Positions 8,786 to 16,690 of a DNA stretch of 17,598 nt are shown in pieces; within the stretch, counting starts at the first letter, position 1, and each line of letters opens with the position of its first letter. Below the pieces are notes generated by a model, which was not told the DNA's origin, did not search any database, and saw only the letters and a program-made list of their open reading frames with translations. The DNA comes from JAJUJL01 sp041736465. GTDB taxonomy: Bacteria > Chloroflexota > Anaerolineae > Anaerolineales > UBA4823. The DNA lies in assembly GCA_041736465.1 (NCBI GenBank), contig JBGSTO010000728.1, positions 1 to 17,598 of the forward strand, in the 5' to 3' direction. The position numbers were made by a program, and so were the translations under genes.

Positions 8786-9529
8786 TTACATCTGACCTGC
8801 CAGCCTCTTCTCCTCACTCTCTAACCAGGCAAGCGTTTCCGGAATCAATATCTTGCGAACCTGTTGGAACTGCCGCACCGGCAGCAGCGAGTTCAAATCC
8901 TCATCCACGATTCTCTGTGTGACTTGCTTTCTCGCAAATGCCGCCAGCTCGGCGAAGTATTCTCTCACCGCCAACCCGGTCCTTTCCTCGATCACTGCGC
9001 CGTCATAGGGATACCCATGCACGAAAAAGTGATGGATATCGTAGATATCCCGTCCGGCGATGGATTTGTGCTGCCTGTATCTGTCCATCGCCGCTACCAG
9101 CTTGTTGGCGAACATTGTACCGATCGTCTGGCTGTTGATCAGCCGGTCGATCTCCGCAAAGTACTGTACTTTGTACTGGTTGGCCTCTACGCGCAGGCTG
9201 CTGGCGCTGACCTTCAAAGTATTTCGTTTTCCGGGGCTGCTTGGATAGCGCAGTTGAAAAGAAAGAACCTCATCGAATTCCAGCGTGAGGCGAAAATCCA
9301 GCCGCTCGAAGACCTGGCGGAAAAGCTCGCGCAATTCGGCATTGTCTGCGTCTTTCAACAGGTCGAAATCCAGATCCACTGAGAAGCGGTCGAGATAGCC
9401 CAGCATGGCGGCGCAAGAGCCGCCCTTGAAGGCCAGCGCCTGCGCCAGCCGCGGCTGGTCGACGATCTCCATCAGCAGCCGGTGCAGGTAGGATTTGTGC
9501 AGGATGTCTTCGGGGCGCAGCGCGATCAC
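8786..9529 (-). CDS. abiEii: AbiEii/AbiGii-family nucleotidyltransferase toxin
   Basis: 247 residues. This is the toxin half of the type IV AbiE abortive-infection system. Family members are nucleotidyltransferases, and characterised relatives use NTPs, some of them modifying tRNA. The DNA polymerase-beta-like core is visible: AFKGGSCAAMLGYL (Lys35, Gly36, Gly37) followed by FSVDLDFD (Asp52, Asp54 as metal ligands). The later conserved segments are KLVAAMDRY and GRDIYDIHHF. Translation begins at a GTG overlapping the abiEi stop by 4 nt (GTGA), the usual coupled order. The length and motifs are intact, so it should be active. Confidence 0.93.
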   Translation of the reverse strand: MIALRPEDILHKSYLHRLLMEIVDQPRLAQALAFKGGSCAAMLGYLDRFSVDLDFDLLKDADNAELRELFRQVFERLDFRLTLEFDEVLSFQLRYPSSPGKRNTLKVSASSLRVEANQYKVQYFAEIDRLINSQTIGTMFANKLVAAMDRYRQHKSIAGRDIYDIHHFFVHGYPYDGAVIEERTGLAVREYFAELAAFARKQVTQRIVDEDLNSLLPVRQFQQVRKILIPETLAWLESEEKRLAGQM

Positions 9530-10059
9530 AGATACCCGATCTCTTTCTGCAGCGCCTGGATTTTGTCCAAATCGATGCTTTCGGGGACGTCGAAGTAATA
9601 CTTGGGATTGAAATACAGCATATCCGCCGCTGCCCGCTCGGGCGAGGCGATAAAGATCCCATTCTGGCTGCTGATGCCGGCCGGGTGGTACAGGTATTCA
9701 TCTTTGAGCTGGCGGAAGCGAAAGGACCATCGCCCGATCGTGACTCGCCTGGACTGATCGGCTGCAAAGGTGTAATCGTAGACTCGCTGCGCGATAGCGC
9801 CAGCCTGCGCCAGCACCGACTCCGTGGTCAGGTAGGTGTAGCGATGGATGATGGCCGCGCCAAGCGCAAGGGGATCAAGCAAATCTACCGGCACGACGGC
9901 ATACAACCCCTTGTACACCGGGAAAAGCACGCCCTGATCCACGTAGCGGCTGATGGTCACATACAAAGTTTGCCGGTTGGCGATTCCCCACAGCACAGCC
10001 AGGTCGTTGGTGTGGTACAGCTTGCGGTCTATTTGCAGCAGTTCGCTTATCCTATACAT
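9526..10059 (-). CDS. abiEi: AbiEi-family antitoxin / autorepressor
   Basis: 177 residues. The N-terminus (about residues 13-60) is a winged helix (HTNDLAVLWGIANRQTLYVT, then YKGLYAV) and the C-terminal part is the antitoxin domain (LTTESVLAQAGAIAQ, then ASPERAAADMLYFNP). Known AbiEi proteins bind inverted repeats in their own promoter and neutralise AbiEii without stable binding. Here a perfect 12-bp inverted repeat covers both the -10 box and the start codon. The predicted promoter puts the ATG about 3 nt from the transcription start, so the mRNA is probably leaderless, and no Shine-Dalgarno is present. Confidence 0.93.
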   Translation of the reverse strand: MYRISELLQIDRKLYHTNDLAVLWGIANRQTLYVTISRYVDQGVLFPVYKGLYAVVPVDLLDPLALGAAIIHRYTYLTTESVLAQAGAIAQRVYDYTFAADQSRRVTIGRWSFRFRQLKDEYLYHPAGISSQNGIFIASPERAAADMLYFNPKYYFDVPESIDLDKIQALQKEIGYL

Positions 10060-10074
10060 TTATGTATAGGATAA
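10047..10074. promoter_or_regulatory. Perfect inverted repeat, candidate AbiEi operator
   Basis: Arms TTATCCTATACA (10047-10058) and TGTATAGGATAA (10063-10074) are perfect reverse complements separated by TTTA. The repeat covers the predicted -10 box and the abiEi ATG, so bound repressor would block both polymerase and the start region. Confidence 0.7.
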
Positions 10075-10096
10075 CGCAACCAGGTGATAAAGTCAA
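10068..10096 (-). promoter_or_regulatory. abiE promoter
   Basis: On the minus strand, TTGACT (10091-10096) and TATCCT (10068-10073) are exactly 17 nt apart. The ATG at 10059 begins 8 nt after the -10 box, giving a leaderless or nearly leaderless transcript. Confidence 0.65.
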
Positions 10097-10181
10097 GCGC
10101 AGTTCTACGCTCCGTCTTTTAGCTGCGCCCGCACCGGCAGCCTGATCAAATCGCCCGCATTGAATACCTTCCGCCATTCAC

Positions 10182-10559
10182 TCAGGCGCGTTCAGTGGCT
10201 GCAGACCGTGGATAGCGCAGGGCAAGCCCCGTCCAGACCGCCGCCAGCAGGTCGGCGCCCGCAAAGAGGAGCATCATCGGTGGTCCCAACTTCAGGATGA
10301 CGAACATCACCATGCAGATGACGCCGAAGATGTGACCGTGTACTTTCCACCGGAAGAACTGCAGCAGTTCCTGCGGCGCCGCACGGACGTAGAAATAACC
10401 CAGTGCGGCTGCCAGCATAGCCATTCCCCGGATCCAGACCTCATCGGTAGGCGGAAAGCCAAAGAGCGGCAAGACGGCATTCGGGATCAGCAGGAATGTG
10501 GCTCCCATCACCAGCATATAGATTCCCCAGACAAATACGCTGATTGCTGCGCGGCTCAT
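10182..10559 (-). CDS. Small four-helix membrane protein, unknown function
   Basis: 125 residues with hydrophobic helices near residues 5-25, 42-60, 74-90 and 93-114, and a charged C-terminal tail. The ATG is preceded by GGGAGG at 8 nt. No catalytic motif is seen and I do not recognise the family. It may be a general housekeeping membrane protein. It lies 73 nt after the STAND NTPase gene on the same strand, and that gap holds a short AATTG/CAATT inverted repeat. A functional link to the STAND or AbiE genes on either side is not supported by the sequence itself. Confidence 0.78.
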   Translation of the reverse strand: MSRAAISVFVWGIYMLVMGATFLLIPNAVLPLFGFPPTDEVWIRGMAMLAAALGYFYVRAAPQELLQFFRWKVHGHIFGVICMVMFVILKLGPPMMLLFAGADLLAAVWTGLALRYPRSAATERA

Positions 10560-10632
10560 ATCAGTTCCCTCCCGTTGTATTTGTGCTCCATTTCAGACTA
10601 CAATTGAAGTCGCCTCCAATTTTAGCATGATC

Positions 10633-13600
10633 TCACTCCAGCCACCACCGCTCCACCTCTGCCATCGACATCCCCACCCCCTCCAGCGTCTTTCCAGCAT
10701 CGATCGCCGCCAGCACCTCCGCGCTCCTCTCCAGCACCTCATACACGCTCGCCCGCCTCGCCAAACTGAATCGCGCCAGCGCCTTCCACGCCTGCAGCGC
10801 CAGCTCTTGCGCCTTGCCCCCATCGCCCGCCGCCCGGTAGGCCTGCGCTGCGCTGCTCAATCCCAACGCATACGCTTCCCAATCTTCTGCTTTATCCGCC
10901 AATTCGAGCGCCTGCCCCGCCAGCTCTTTGGCCACCGGCTGCTCGCCCATTTGAACTGCAGTTTTCGCCAGCTCCGCCAGCATGGCGGGACCTGCGGCGT
11001 AATTGGTCTCTTTGTCTGCCAGCTCCAGCGCTTCAGCAAAAGCCGCCTCCGCCGGGATGGTGTAGCCGGCGCGTTTCAGCCCGCGCGCCAGCCGGTTGTA
11101 GGTCAGCGCTTCCTGTCGCCAGTTGGAAGCGAAGCGGTTGAGATTCTGCACGATATCGTCGCTGACGATGTGAAACTGCCGCCCGTGATACTGCCACATG
11201 CCGATGCCCTGCTGCATCTGCTCCTGGGCGGTTTTTGCGGCGTGCTCGACCATGGCCTGGTCGCCCTGCGGGCCAAGCCGCTCCAGCAGGTCGCCCAATG
11301 CCTGCAGTTTGTACAGTGGATTGTCCAATTTGGCTGCCAGCCCCAGCGCATCTTCGAACAAGCTGTTTTCTGCCAGGCACTGCACGATGACTGCCAGGGT
11401 CTCTGCCTGTTCCAGCGGCTCGCTCAGGTGGTTGATGGTTTGCAGCGCGGCGGCTGCCAGCCGCCGGGTGTAGTTCGGGTTGTTCAGGGCAGCGGCTGCC
11501 GGCAGCAGGTGCCGCAGCGCCTCGGACCGAGTGCCGTAATCGCCCACCTGCAACTTGCTGGCTTCTTCAACCAGCTCGAGCGCCTGCTGCGGCGAACCGG
11601 CCTGGGAATATGCCTGGCTCAGGCGGGAGATGCAGCGCACGTAGGGAACGATTTCCTCCATCTCGGAGCACAGCTCGTTCCCCAGCTCCAGCAGCAGGTG
11701 CACCGCCTCCGGTTTTTCACCGGCGATGAGCTGCGCAGTCGCAGCACACAGGCCGAGCACGGCTTGCTCGGAGGCGGGCAGCCTTTCCAGCAGGCTCAGC
11801 GCGATCTCCATCTCCAGCTCAGCCTCATCGATCTGCCCGGCGCCATGCAGCGCCAGCGCCAGCTCGGCTGCGAACAGGGCCGCGCCATCATCGGTCAGCT
11901 CCTCTTCATCGTCGATCAGGTTGCGGGCTGCATCCACCTCACCCCGGTCGACCAGCGCGTGGATCAGCGCGCTCATCAATTCCAGCCGGTTGAACCCAGG
12001 CGGCAGGGCGGCGAATATGGCCTGCGCTACCGCCAGGTCGCCAGCCGCCAGTGCGGCTGATGCCGACAGGCGCGCCGCGGCTGATTGCAGCTCGGCATTT
12101 TCGCTCCTTGTGAAGGCCTCCAGCTCGGCAAAGGGGAGCTTCTGCGCAGCCGGCTCCGTTTTCTGGTGAAGAAAGCCTGCCAGCATCCCCAGCAGGTCAG
12201 CCTGCAGATCGGGCACATTGGTGCGAATTTCAGCCTGCATCCCTTGCACCTGCTCGCTTAACGTCAGGGGTAAAGCCGATTTCTGGCGCGTGTTCGCTAA
12301 CAGGTGGATGCTCTGCAGCACTTCGGCGAGCCTGCCTCCACGCGCCTGGACGGCTGCCAGGTCGCTCAGCGCATCGGCGTAGCGGTCGCCATAGGTCATC
12401 CGCTCCGCCGTTTCCACGGCCTGCTGGTCGTCGCCGCCTCTCGCCAGCGCCAGCACGATCTGCTTGAGCACCCCATCTTTTTTATCATCATCTTCGGCGT
12501 ACTCTGCCAGTTCCAGCGCCTGTTCGAGCTGCCCGGCGCTCACCAGCGCCTGCGCCAGGATCAGCAGCGCATCCTGGCTTTCCTCGTACTGCAGGTTTTC
12601 CAGCGTGATGGCTTTGGCCTGGTCGAAGTCGCCCAGCAGCGCCATCGCCGGCGCCAGCCACAGCTCCACGCCTTCCGTTGGAAGTTCGCTGGCGAAGCGC
12701 TGCGCCTGGTCGATCAGTTCCCTGGCCTCACCTGCCTCGCCAGCCCGCGCCAGCGCGCGGGCGGCAAACGCCAGCAGCGCCAGGTAGATACCCGGCTGCA
12801 GGTTCCAGTTTTCCAGGTCGGCGATCGCCAGGTGAGCCGCCTCGATTGCGCCTTCCCTGGAGGGTACCTGGGCCATCTGGTCGGCAAGCAGCGCCAGCAG
12901 GTACGGGTCCAGGCTTCCGCCTGCCTGCTGGTACGCCCTCAGGTACTCGATCAGTTTGCCCGCCTGGGCGGCGAGGGCAGCTGGTTTTGCCAGGTAAGCG
13001 GCGATGTCGTCGTGGCTCACGGTCATCGATCCAATGCTGTTAAAAATGTGCTGCCAGGCTGCCGCTGCCGCCAGAGCCAGGGCTCGCCCGATCTCTGCTT
13101 TCTGCCCGCTCTCGATCATCAAGCGGGAGATCTCCGCATAGGTGCGCGCCTGCTTATCCGGCGCCTGGATCAATGCCGCCGCGCCAAGCGCCTGCTCGCT
13201 TTCTCCAAGCTGCGCCAGGGCGGTAATCACCGGCTCTGGCAGACCGCTGGTGATGGCGCTCAAAATGGAGCGCAGCAAGGTCAGGCGCGCCAGTTGGGGC
13301 AGCTCTGCCGGCAGGCTCTCCAGCGCGGTCTGGATGCCCAGGGTCAGGTCCTGGTGCACCTGGGCGTACGAGCCGTAGCGCAGGCGTTTTTCCTCCACGA
13401 AAGTGCGGCAAAACAGGCTGTGGAAGTCCGGGCGGAAGCGCTTTTCCGCTGCCAGGGCGTGCAGGTGGCGGGGCAGGTGCAGCAGACCGTAATCATCCAC
13501 CTGCTCCCAATCCACTTCATCCCACGCGGAAGCGCCGCCCCGGTAAGCGCCGGCAATTTTGCGGTGCCATTCGCTGGGGTCCAGGTAGAGCGCGGCATGG

Positions 13601-14967
13601 CGCTGCCGGGTGCCGGGCGAGGTCAGGAATTCGGCCAGGGTAGCGTGAAACAGTCCCAGCCGCCCGGCGCGCTGGTCCAGAAACTGCGCCAGCCGCTGCA
13701 GCGCCGCCTGCAGGTGCCGCTCCTCCACCCGCAGCCGCGCCAGGTCGTGTATCTGGTCTGGCTCGAGCGCCTCGAAGGCGACCGATAACACGCCTAAGAC
13801 CGGCTGGTAGAGCGCTTCCCAGGCCGGCTGTGAGACGGTTTCCAGCGGCGTCTCCCCTTCGACTTCGACCCGCGCCTCACCAACCTGGGCGCGCAGCCGG
13901 CTGAGGAAGTGGGCGTACAATCCCTCCAGGCTCTCGGGGATCTCCTCGGCGTTCAGCAGTCCGCGCAGCGCTTGCCGGTCGTCTTCTTCGATTGCCTGCT
14001 CGATGGCCCGGCGCAGCAGGGTGATGTACAGGAAATTTCCGTCTGCCTTGTCCACCACGGATTGCGTAAACTGATCGGGGTCGATCTGCTCCGCCTGCAG
14101 ATGCTCCCGGATGGCAGAGGCGGCGGCAAACCCGCGGGTATAGGTGCGCAGGTCCTCCTGCACGGCTTCGGATTCCGGATCGATGCTGATTTCGCGCAGC
14201 CACTTGCTCTGTCTGCGGCGGAAATCTGCCAGCAAACCCTCATCCGGGCGGCTGGTGAGCACGAAGCGCAGGTTGTCCGGCAGCTCGGGCAGATCCGCCA
14301 GCCAGTGCAGCAAGCTGCCTTCGGAGGCGCTGTAGCGCAGCTCATCCAGGGCATCGATCTGCACGACCAGGCGCTGCTGCGGGTCGAGCCGGTAGAGCAG
14401 CTCCGCCGGGTTCAGCAGCGCCAGGAACTGCAGGTTGTTCACCTCCATGAAACGCGGCTCCGGGGTCAGTCGCCCGATGCTCAACCCCACCAGCTCGCCT
14501 GCCTGGATATCTACCTGCTGCGACACCTGCAGGCTGGTCTGGTAGAAGGGTGAGGCGATCAGCTCGCCGATGTCGACCCCCACCGCCTGCCCGCTCTCCA
14601 ACTGTTCGGAGATGCGCTGCTCGACGACGATCTTCACCCGCCCGGGATCGAACAGCTGCGGGCGGCGCACCGCTAATTGGTGCCCCACGGCGAACAAGAA
14701 GGAGCGCGCGTCCCCGCTGCGCAGTGGGTGCTGGCTGTCGCGGCGGATGAAATAGCGCGGCCAATCCGGCTGCCGAGAAGCAAGACTGGCCTGGAAGGCG
14801 CTCTTGCCCGCGCCGGGCTTGCCCAGCAGCAGCACGAAGCGGCAGTCCGGCTCCTCCAGCAAACTGACGAGCTGTTCGCTCAGCCAGGAGCGCGGCTGGA
14901 AATATGGATCTCCCAGGTAAGCCTGGATCAGCTCTCCGAAAAACAGGTCGCGTGGTTGTTCATCCAT
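10633..14967 (-). CDS. NACHT-like STAND NTPase with TPR-like solenoid
   Basis: 1444 residues from the ATG at 14967, 5 nt after the upstream stop codon. The frame is open further upstream, but only over the neighbouring gene. The P-loop is GKPGAGKS (residues 49-56, Lys55), the Walker B/NACHT segment is VVQIDALDEL (Asp205, Asp208, Glu209), and the sensor is FVLTSRPDE near 235. A winged-helix-like region of the STAND type spans about 346-440 (LEGLYAHFLSRL, then FHATLAEFL). From about 460 to the end the protein is an Ala/Leu-rich helical solenoid with TPR-like units (for example QALELVEEASKLQ, AYSQAGSPQQALELV), the usual ligand-sensing part. There is no N-terminal effector domain: only about 45 residues precede the P-loop. 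Known relatives act as signal-triggered switches, including antiphage NLR-like proteins, so defence or signalling is inferred. It is probably translationally coupled to the 2TM protein. Confidence 0.9.
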   Translation of the reverse strand: MDEQPRDLFFGELIQAYLGDPYFQPRSWLSEQLVSLLEEPDCRFVLLLGKPGAGKSAFQASLASRQPDWPRYFIRRDSQHPLRSGDARSFLFAVGHQLAVRRPQLFDPGRVKIVVEQRISEQLESGQAVGVDIGELIASPFYQTSLQVSQQVDIQAGELVGLSIGRLTPEPRFMEVNNLQFLALLNPAELLYRLDPQQRLVVQIDALDELRYSASEGSLLHWLADLPELPDNLRFVLTSRPDEGLLADFRRRQSKWLREISIDPESEAVQEDLRTYTRGFAAASAIREHLQAEQIDPDQFTQSVVDKADGNFLYITLLRRAIEQAIEEDDRQALRGLLNAEEIPESLEGLYAHFLSRLRAQVGEARVEVEGETPLETVSQPAWEALYQPVLGVLSVAFEALEPDQIHDLARLRVEERHLQAALQRLAQFLDQRAGRLGLFHATLAEFLTSPGTRQRHAALYLDPSEWHRKIAGAYRGGASAWDEVDWEQVDDYGLLHLPRHLHALAAEKRFRPDFHSLFCRTFVEEKRLRYGSYAQVHQDLTLGIQTALESLPAELPQLARLTLLRSILSAITSGLPEPVITALAQLGESEQALGAAALIQAPDKQARTYAEISRLMIESGQKAEIGRALALAAAAAWQHIFNSIGSMTVSHDDIAAYLAKPAALAAQAGKLIEYLRAYQQAGGSLDPYLLALLADQMAQVPSREGAIEAAHLAIADLENWNLQPGIYLALLAFAARALARAGEAGEARELIDQAQRFASELPTEGVELWLAPAMALLGDFDQAKAITLENLQYEESQDALLILAQALVSAGQLEQALELAEYAEDDDKKDGVLKQIVLALARGGDDQQAVETAERMTYGDRYADALSDLAAVQARGGRLAEVLQSIHLLANTRQKSALPLTLSEQVQGMQAEIRTNVPDLQADLLGMLAGFLHQKTEPAAQKLPFAELEAFTRSENAELQSAAARLSASAALAAGDLAVAQAIFAALPPGFNRLELMSALIHALVDRGEVDAARNLIDDEEELTDDGAALFAAELALALHGAGQIDEAELEMEIALSLLERLPASEQAVLGLCAATAQLIAGEKPEAVHLLLELGNELCSEMEEIVPYVRCISRLSQAYSQAGSPQQALELVEEASKLQVGDYGTRSEALRHLLPAAAALNNPNYTRRLAAAALQTINHLSEPLEQAETLAVIVQCLAENSLFEDALGLAAKLDNPLYKLQALGDLLERLGPQGDQAMVEHAAKTAQEQMQQGIGMWQYHGRQFHIVSDDIVQNLNRFASNWRQEALTYNRLARGLKRAGYTIPAEAAFAEALELADKETNYAAGPAMLAELAKTAVQMGEQPVAKELAGQALELADKAEDWEAYALGLSSAAQAYRAAGDGGKAQELALQAWKALARFSLARRASVYEVLERSAEVLAAIDAGKTLEGVGMSMAEVERWWLE

Positions 14968-14972
14968 GTCTT

Positions 14973-15551
14973 TTATGGGCAGCCAAAGGTATAGCCCCAC
15001 GTCTCGCCGGAATAATTTGCCTCCGTCCATACTTCCACAATGATGCGATCGGAGGCGATGGTGGCGCAGTCGATGTTGACGCGCCTGATTTTGGTGACCC
15101 ATTCCTCCGGCACGTCTGGCATTAAGCCGCACACAGTAAGCTGCTCCTCGGTGTTGTTTACCACGCCCAGCAAGATGCCGCAGCCATAGCTGGCTTTGGC
15201 GCTGCGGATGTTGCCCGCAAACTCCGGAGGCAGAGCGACTCCGATGCTCTCCAGGCTGGCCTGGGTTGGTTCTTCAACTGGACTGGTGGGTGCCGGGTCT
15301 GCTGCTGGAGCAGAAGTGGCGGCTGGCAGTGTGGCTGCCGCGGACTGCGGGTCAGCCTGGCGTCCGAATCCCTGGCCCTCTGTCAGGCCAAAAAATACCA
15401 GGACCACGCCTAACACGCCCACCATCACCCGCTGCGTGCTGTTGAGTGCGGGCATCTCGACCGCCGCAATTTTCAGCTCTTTGCCGATCAAAGCGGCGAT
15501 CAGAAACACGAGGCCAATCACAAAAGCGGCGACGGTGATGGAGTCGGGCAT
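14973..15551 (-). CDS. 2TM protein with Cys-rich, beta/gamma-crystallin-like outer domain
   Basis: 192 residues from the ATG at 15551, preceded by AAGGAG at 6 nt. Two hydrophobic helices (about 7-24 and 42-57) are joined by a short loop (ELKIAAVEMPALNSTQ). This two-helix arrangement is one I associate with signalling and conflict proteins of Chloroflexota and Cyanobacteria. An Ala/Pro/Thr linker (65-100) leads to a C-terminal domain (101-192) with four Cys (124, 141, 162, 191) that could form two disulfides. Its end (VTKIRRVNI, then VEVWTEANYSGETWGY) resembles a beta/gamma-crystallin motif, at modest certainty. It is the first gene of a pair with the STAND NTPase. It may be the membrane effector or the receptor for that NTPase, but that is inference from position. 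Confidence 0.72.
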   Translation of the reverse strand: MPDSITVAAFVIGLVFLIAALIGKELKIAAVEMPALNSTQRVMVGVLGVVLVFFGLTEGQGFGRQADPQSAAATLPAATSAPAADPAPTSPVEEPTQASLESIGVALPPEFAGNIRSAKASYGCGILLGVVNNTEEQLTVCGLMPDVPEEWVTKIRRVNIDCATIASDRIIVEVWTEANYSGETWGYTFGCP

Positions 15552-15568
15552 GGCAGTCTCCTTTATTG

Positions 15569-15581
15569 GATATATTATATC
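15569..15581 (-). promoter_or_regulatory. Promoter region of the 2TM/STAND pair
   Basis: On the minus strand, TATAAT (15574-15579) lies inside the palindrome GATATA-T-TATATC (15569-15581). A weak TTCCAC lies 17 nt upstream as a possible -35. A start near 15567 would give a leader of about 16 nt containing the Shine-Dalgarno. Confidence 0.5.
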
Positions 15582-15621
15582 TAATTTACTGGAAGCGTGG
15601 AAAATCATGTATAATTAAGTA

Positions 15622-15650
15622 TTGACTTAATTAAGTGTTTGCTTTATAAT
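15622..15650 (+). promoter_or_regulatory. arsR promoter with palindromic operator
   Basis: TTGACT (15622-15627) and TATAAT (15645-15650) are 17 nt apart, a near-consensus promoter. The perfect 12-bp palindrome ACTTAATTAAGT (15625-15636) overlaps the -35, and the 9-mer TAATTAAGT occurs at 15612 and again at 15628. This suits binding by the ArsR-type repressor encoded just downstream. The ATG begins 6 nt after the -10. Confidence 0.75.
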
Positions 15651-15656
15651 ACTCGT

Positions 15657-15977
15657 ATGGATAAGTTTCAAGCCCTCGCCGACCCCACCCGGCGCAAGAT
15701 CGTCGAACAGCTTGCGCAGCACGGGCGGCTCTCCGCCTCGGAGATCGCCGAGAGTTTCTCGATCACACCGCAGGCCATTTCGCAGCACCTCAAAATCCTG
15801 CGCGAGGCGAATCTGGTACAGGTGGAGCGGCGGGCGCAGCAGCGCATCTACCGCCTCAATCCCGAAGCCATGCTCGAGCTGGAAGAATGGACCAGCCGGC
15901 TGCGCAGCCTGTGGGAACGGCGCTTCGATGCCCTGGAAAAGTTATTGGAGGAGGACGAAGCAAGAAACAGCGAGTAG
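15657..15977 (+). CDS. ArsR-family winged-helix repressor
   Basis: 106 residues from the ATG at 15657. A winged helix fills most of the protein: LADPTRRKIVEQL, the recognition segment ITPQAISQHLKILREANLV, then the wing VERRAQQRIYRLNPEAM. There are no Cys metal sites of the ArsR/SmtB type, so it belongs to the metal-independent subgroup that often sits beside AHSA1/SRPBCC proteins. The gene has a near-perfect promoter whose -10 ends 6 nt before the ATG, so the transcript is predicted to be leaderless. It is likely autoregulated through the palindrome at the -35. The downstream AHSA1 gene follows after 75 nt and is probably in the same operon. Confidence 0.9.
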   Translation: MDKFQALADPTRRKIVEQLAQHGRLSASEIAESFSITPQAISQHLKILREANLVQVERRAQQRIYRLNPEAMLELEEWTSRLRSLWERRFDALEKLLEEDEARNSE

Positions 15978-16052
15978 CAGAGCACCACAGCAGTTCAGAA
16001 AAGTACCAGTGAGCTTAACGATTGAATTTAACGATTTCAAAGGAGAACAGCC

Positions 16053-16529
16053 ATGAACAAGAACAACCTGGTAGTCGAACGTGAGAAGCTGTCATACAGC
16101 ATGTCGCGCGTCTTCAACGCCCCGCGCGAGCGCGTGTGGAAAGTGATGAACGACCCTGCCCTCCTGCCGCAGTGGTGGGGGCCCAGCTACCTGACCACCA
16201 GCGTGGAAAAGCTGGACTTCCGCACCGGCGGCGCCTGGCGCTTCATCCAGCGCGACGCCGGCGGCAACGAATACGCCTTCAACGGTGTGTACAAAGAGAT
16301 CATACCGCCCGAGCGGGTGAGCCTTACATTCGAATTCGAGCCGATGGCAGGTCACATCTCCACCGAGACGATGGTCCTCGAAGAGCTGCCCGGCGGCAAG
16401 ACGCGCATCACCGCCACCACCACCTTCAATACCCTGGAAGACCTGGAAGGCATGCTGCAGTCTGGTATGGAAGGCGGCGCGGTCGAATCCTGGGACCGCC
16501 TGGAAGAGCTGCTTCTGGTAGTGGCATAA
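16053..16529 (+). CDS. SRPBCC/AHSA1-type (START-like) protein
   Basis: 158 residues. The hallmarks of the AHSA1 family are visible: SMSRVFNAPRERVWKVMND at the N-terminus, the LLPQWWGP segment, FRTGGAWRFI, FNGVYKEIIPPERVSLTFEF, and a C-terminal GGAVESWDRLEELL helix. These proteins have a helix-grip fold with a hydrophobic ligand cavity. The ligand here is unknown. The ATG has AAGGAG at 7 nt. The pairing with an ArsR-type regulator just upstream is a common arrangement and suggests that the repressor controls it. Confidence 0.92.
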   Translation: MNKNNLVVEREKLSYSMSRVFNAPRERVWKVMNDPALLPQWWGPSYLTTSVEKLDFRTGGAWRFIQRDAGGNEYAFNGVYKEIIPPERVSLTFEFEPMAGHISTETMVLEELPGGKTRITATTTFNTLEDLEGMLQSGMEGGAVESWDRLEELLLVVA

Positions 16530-16547
16530 TACTGGAGCGCAGTCAAT

Positions 16548-16649
16548 CGCAGATTCACCTGGATGAAAAGCCTTCTCCGCAGATTTTCGCAGATTTCTTT
16601 AACAATCTTTATCTGCGTAAATCGGCGAAATCTGCGGAGAGAATCTGCG
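16548..16649. repeat. Palindromic intergenic element with six CGCAGAT heptamers
   Basis: CGCAGAT occurs at 16548, 16578 and 16588 on the + strand, and its complement ATCTGCG at 16611, 16630 and 16643: three forward, then three reverse. The central arms (16575-16596 with 16619-16639) pair over about 20 nt with one or two mismatches around a 22-nt loop. It fills most of the 161-nt gap between the AHSA1 and cupin genes. It looks like a dispersed palindromic repeat, with no coding sequence. Confidence 0.65.
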
Positions 16650-16690
16650 TTCATCTTTTGCTGGATTTCACCTGCTGAAGGAATCGTCTC

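Noticed and set aside
10627..13788. Long plus-strand open frames (477 and 494 codons) opposite the STAND gene
   Set aside because: Their translations are Gln/Arg/Leu-rich with no domain motif. They are the complement of an Ala/Leu/Glu-rich coding gene of high GC, a common artefact.
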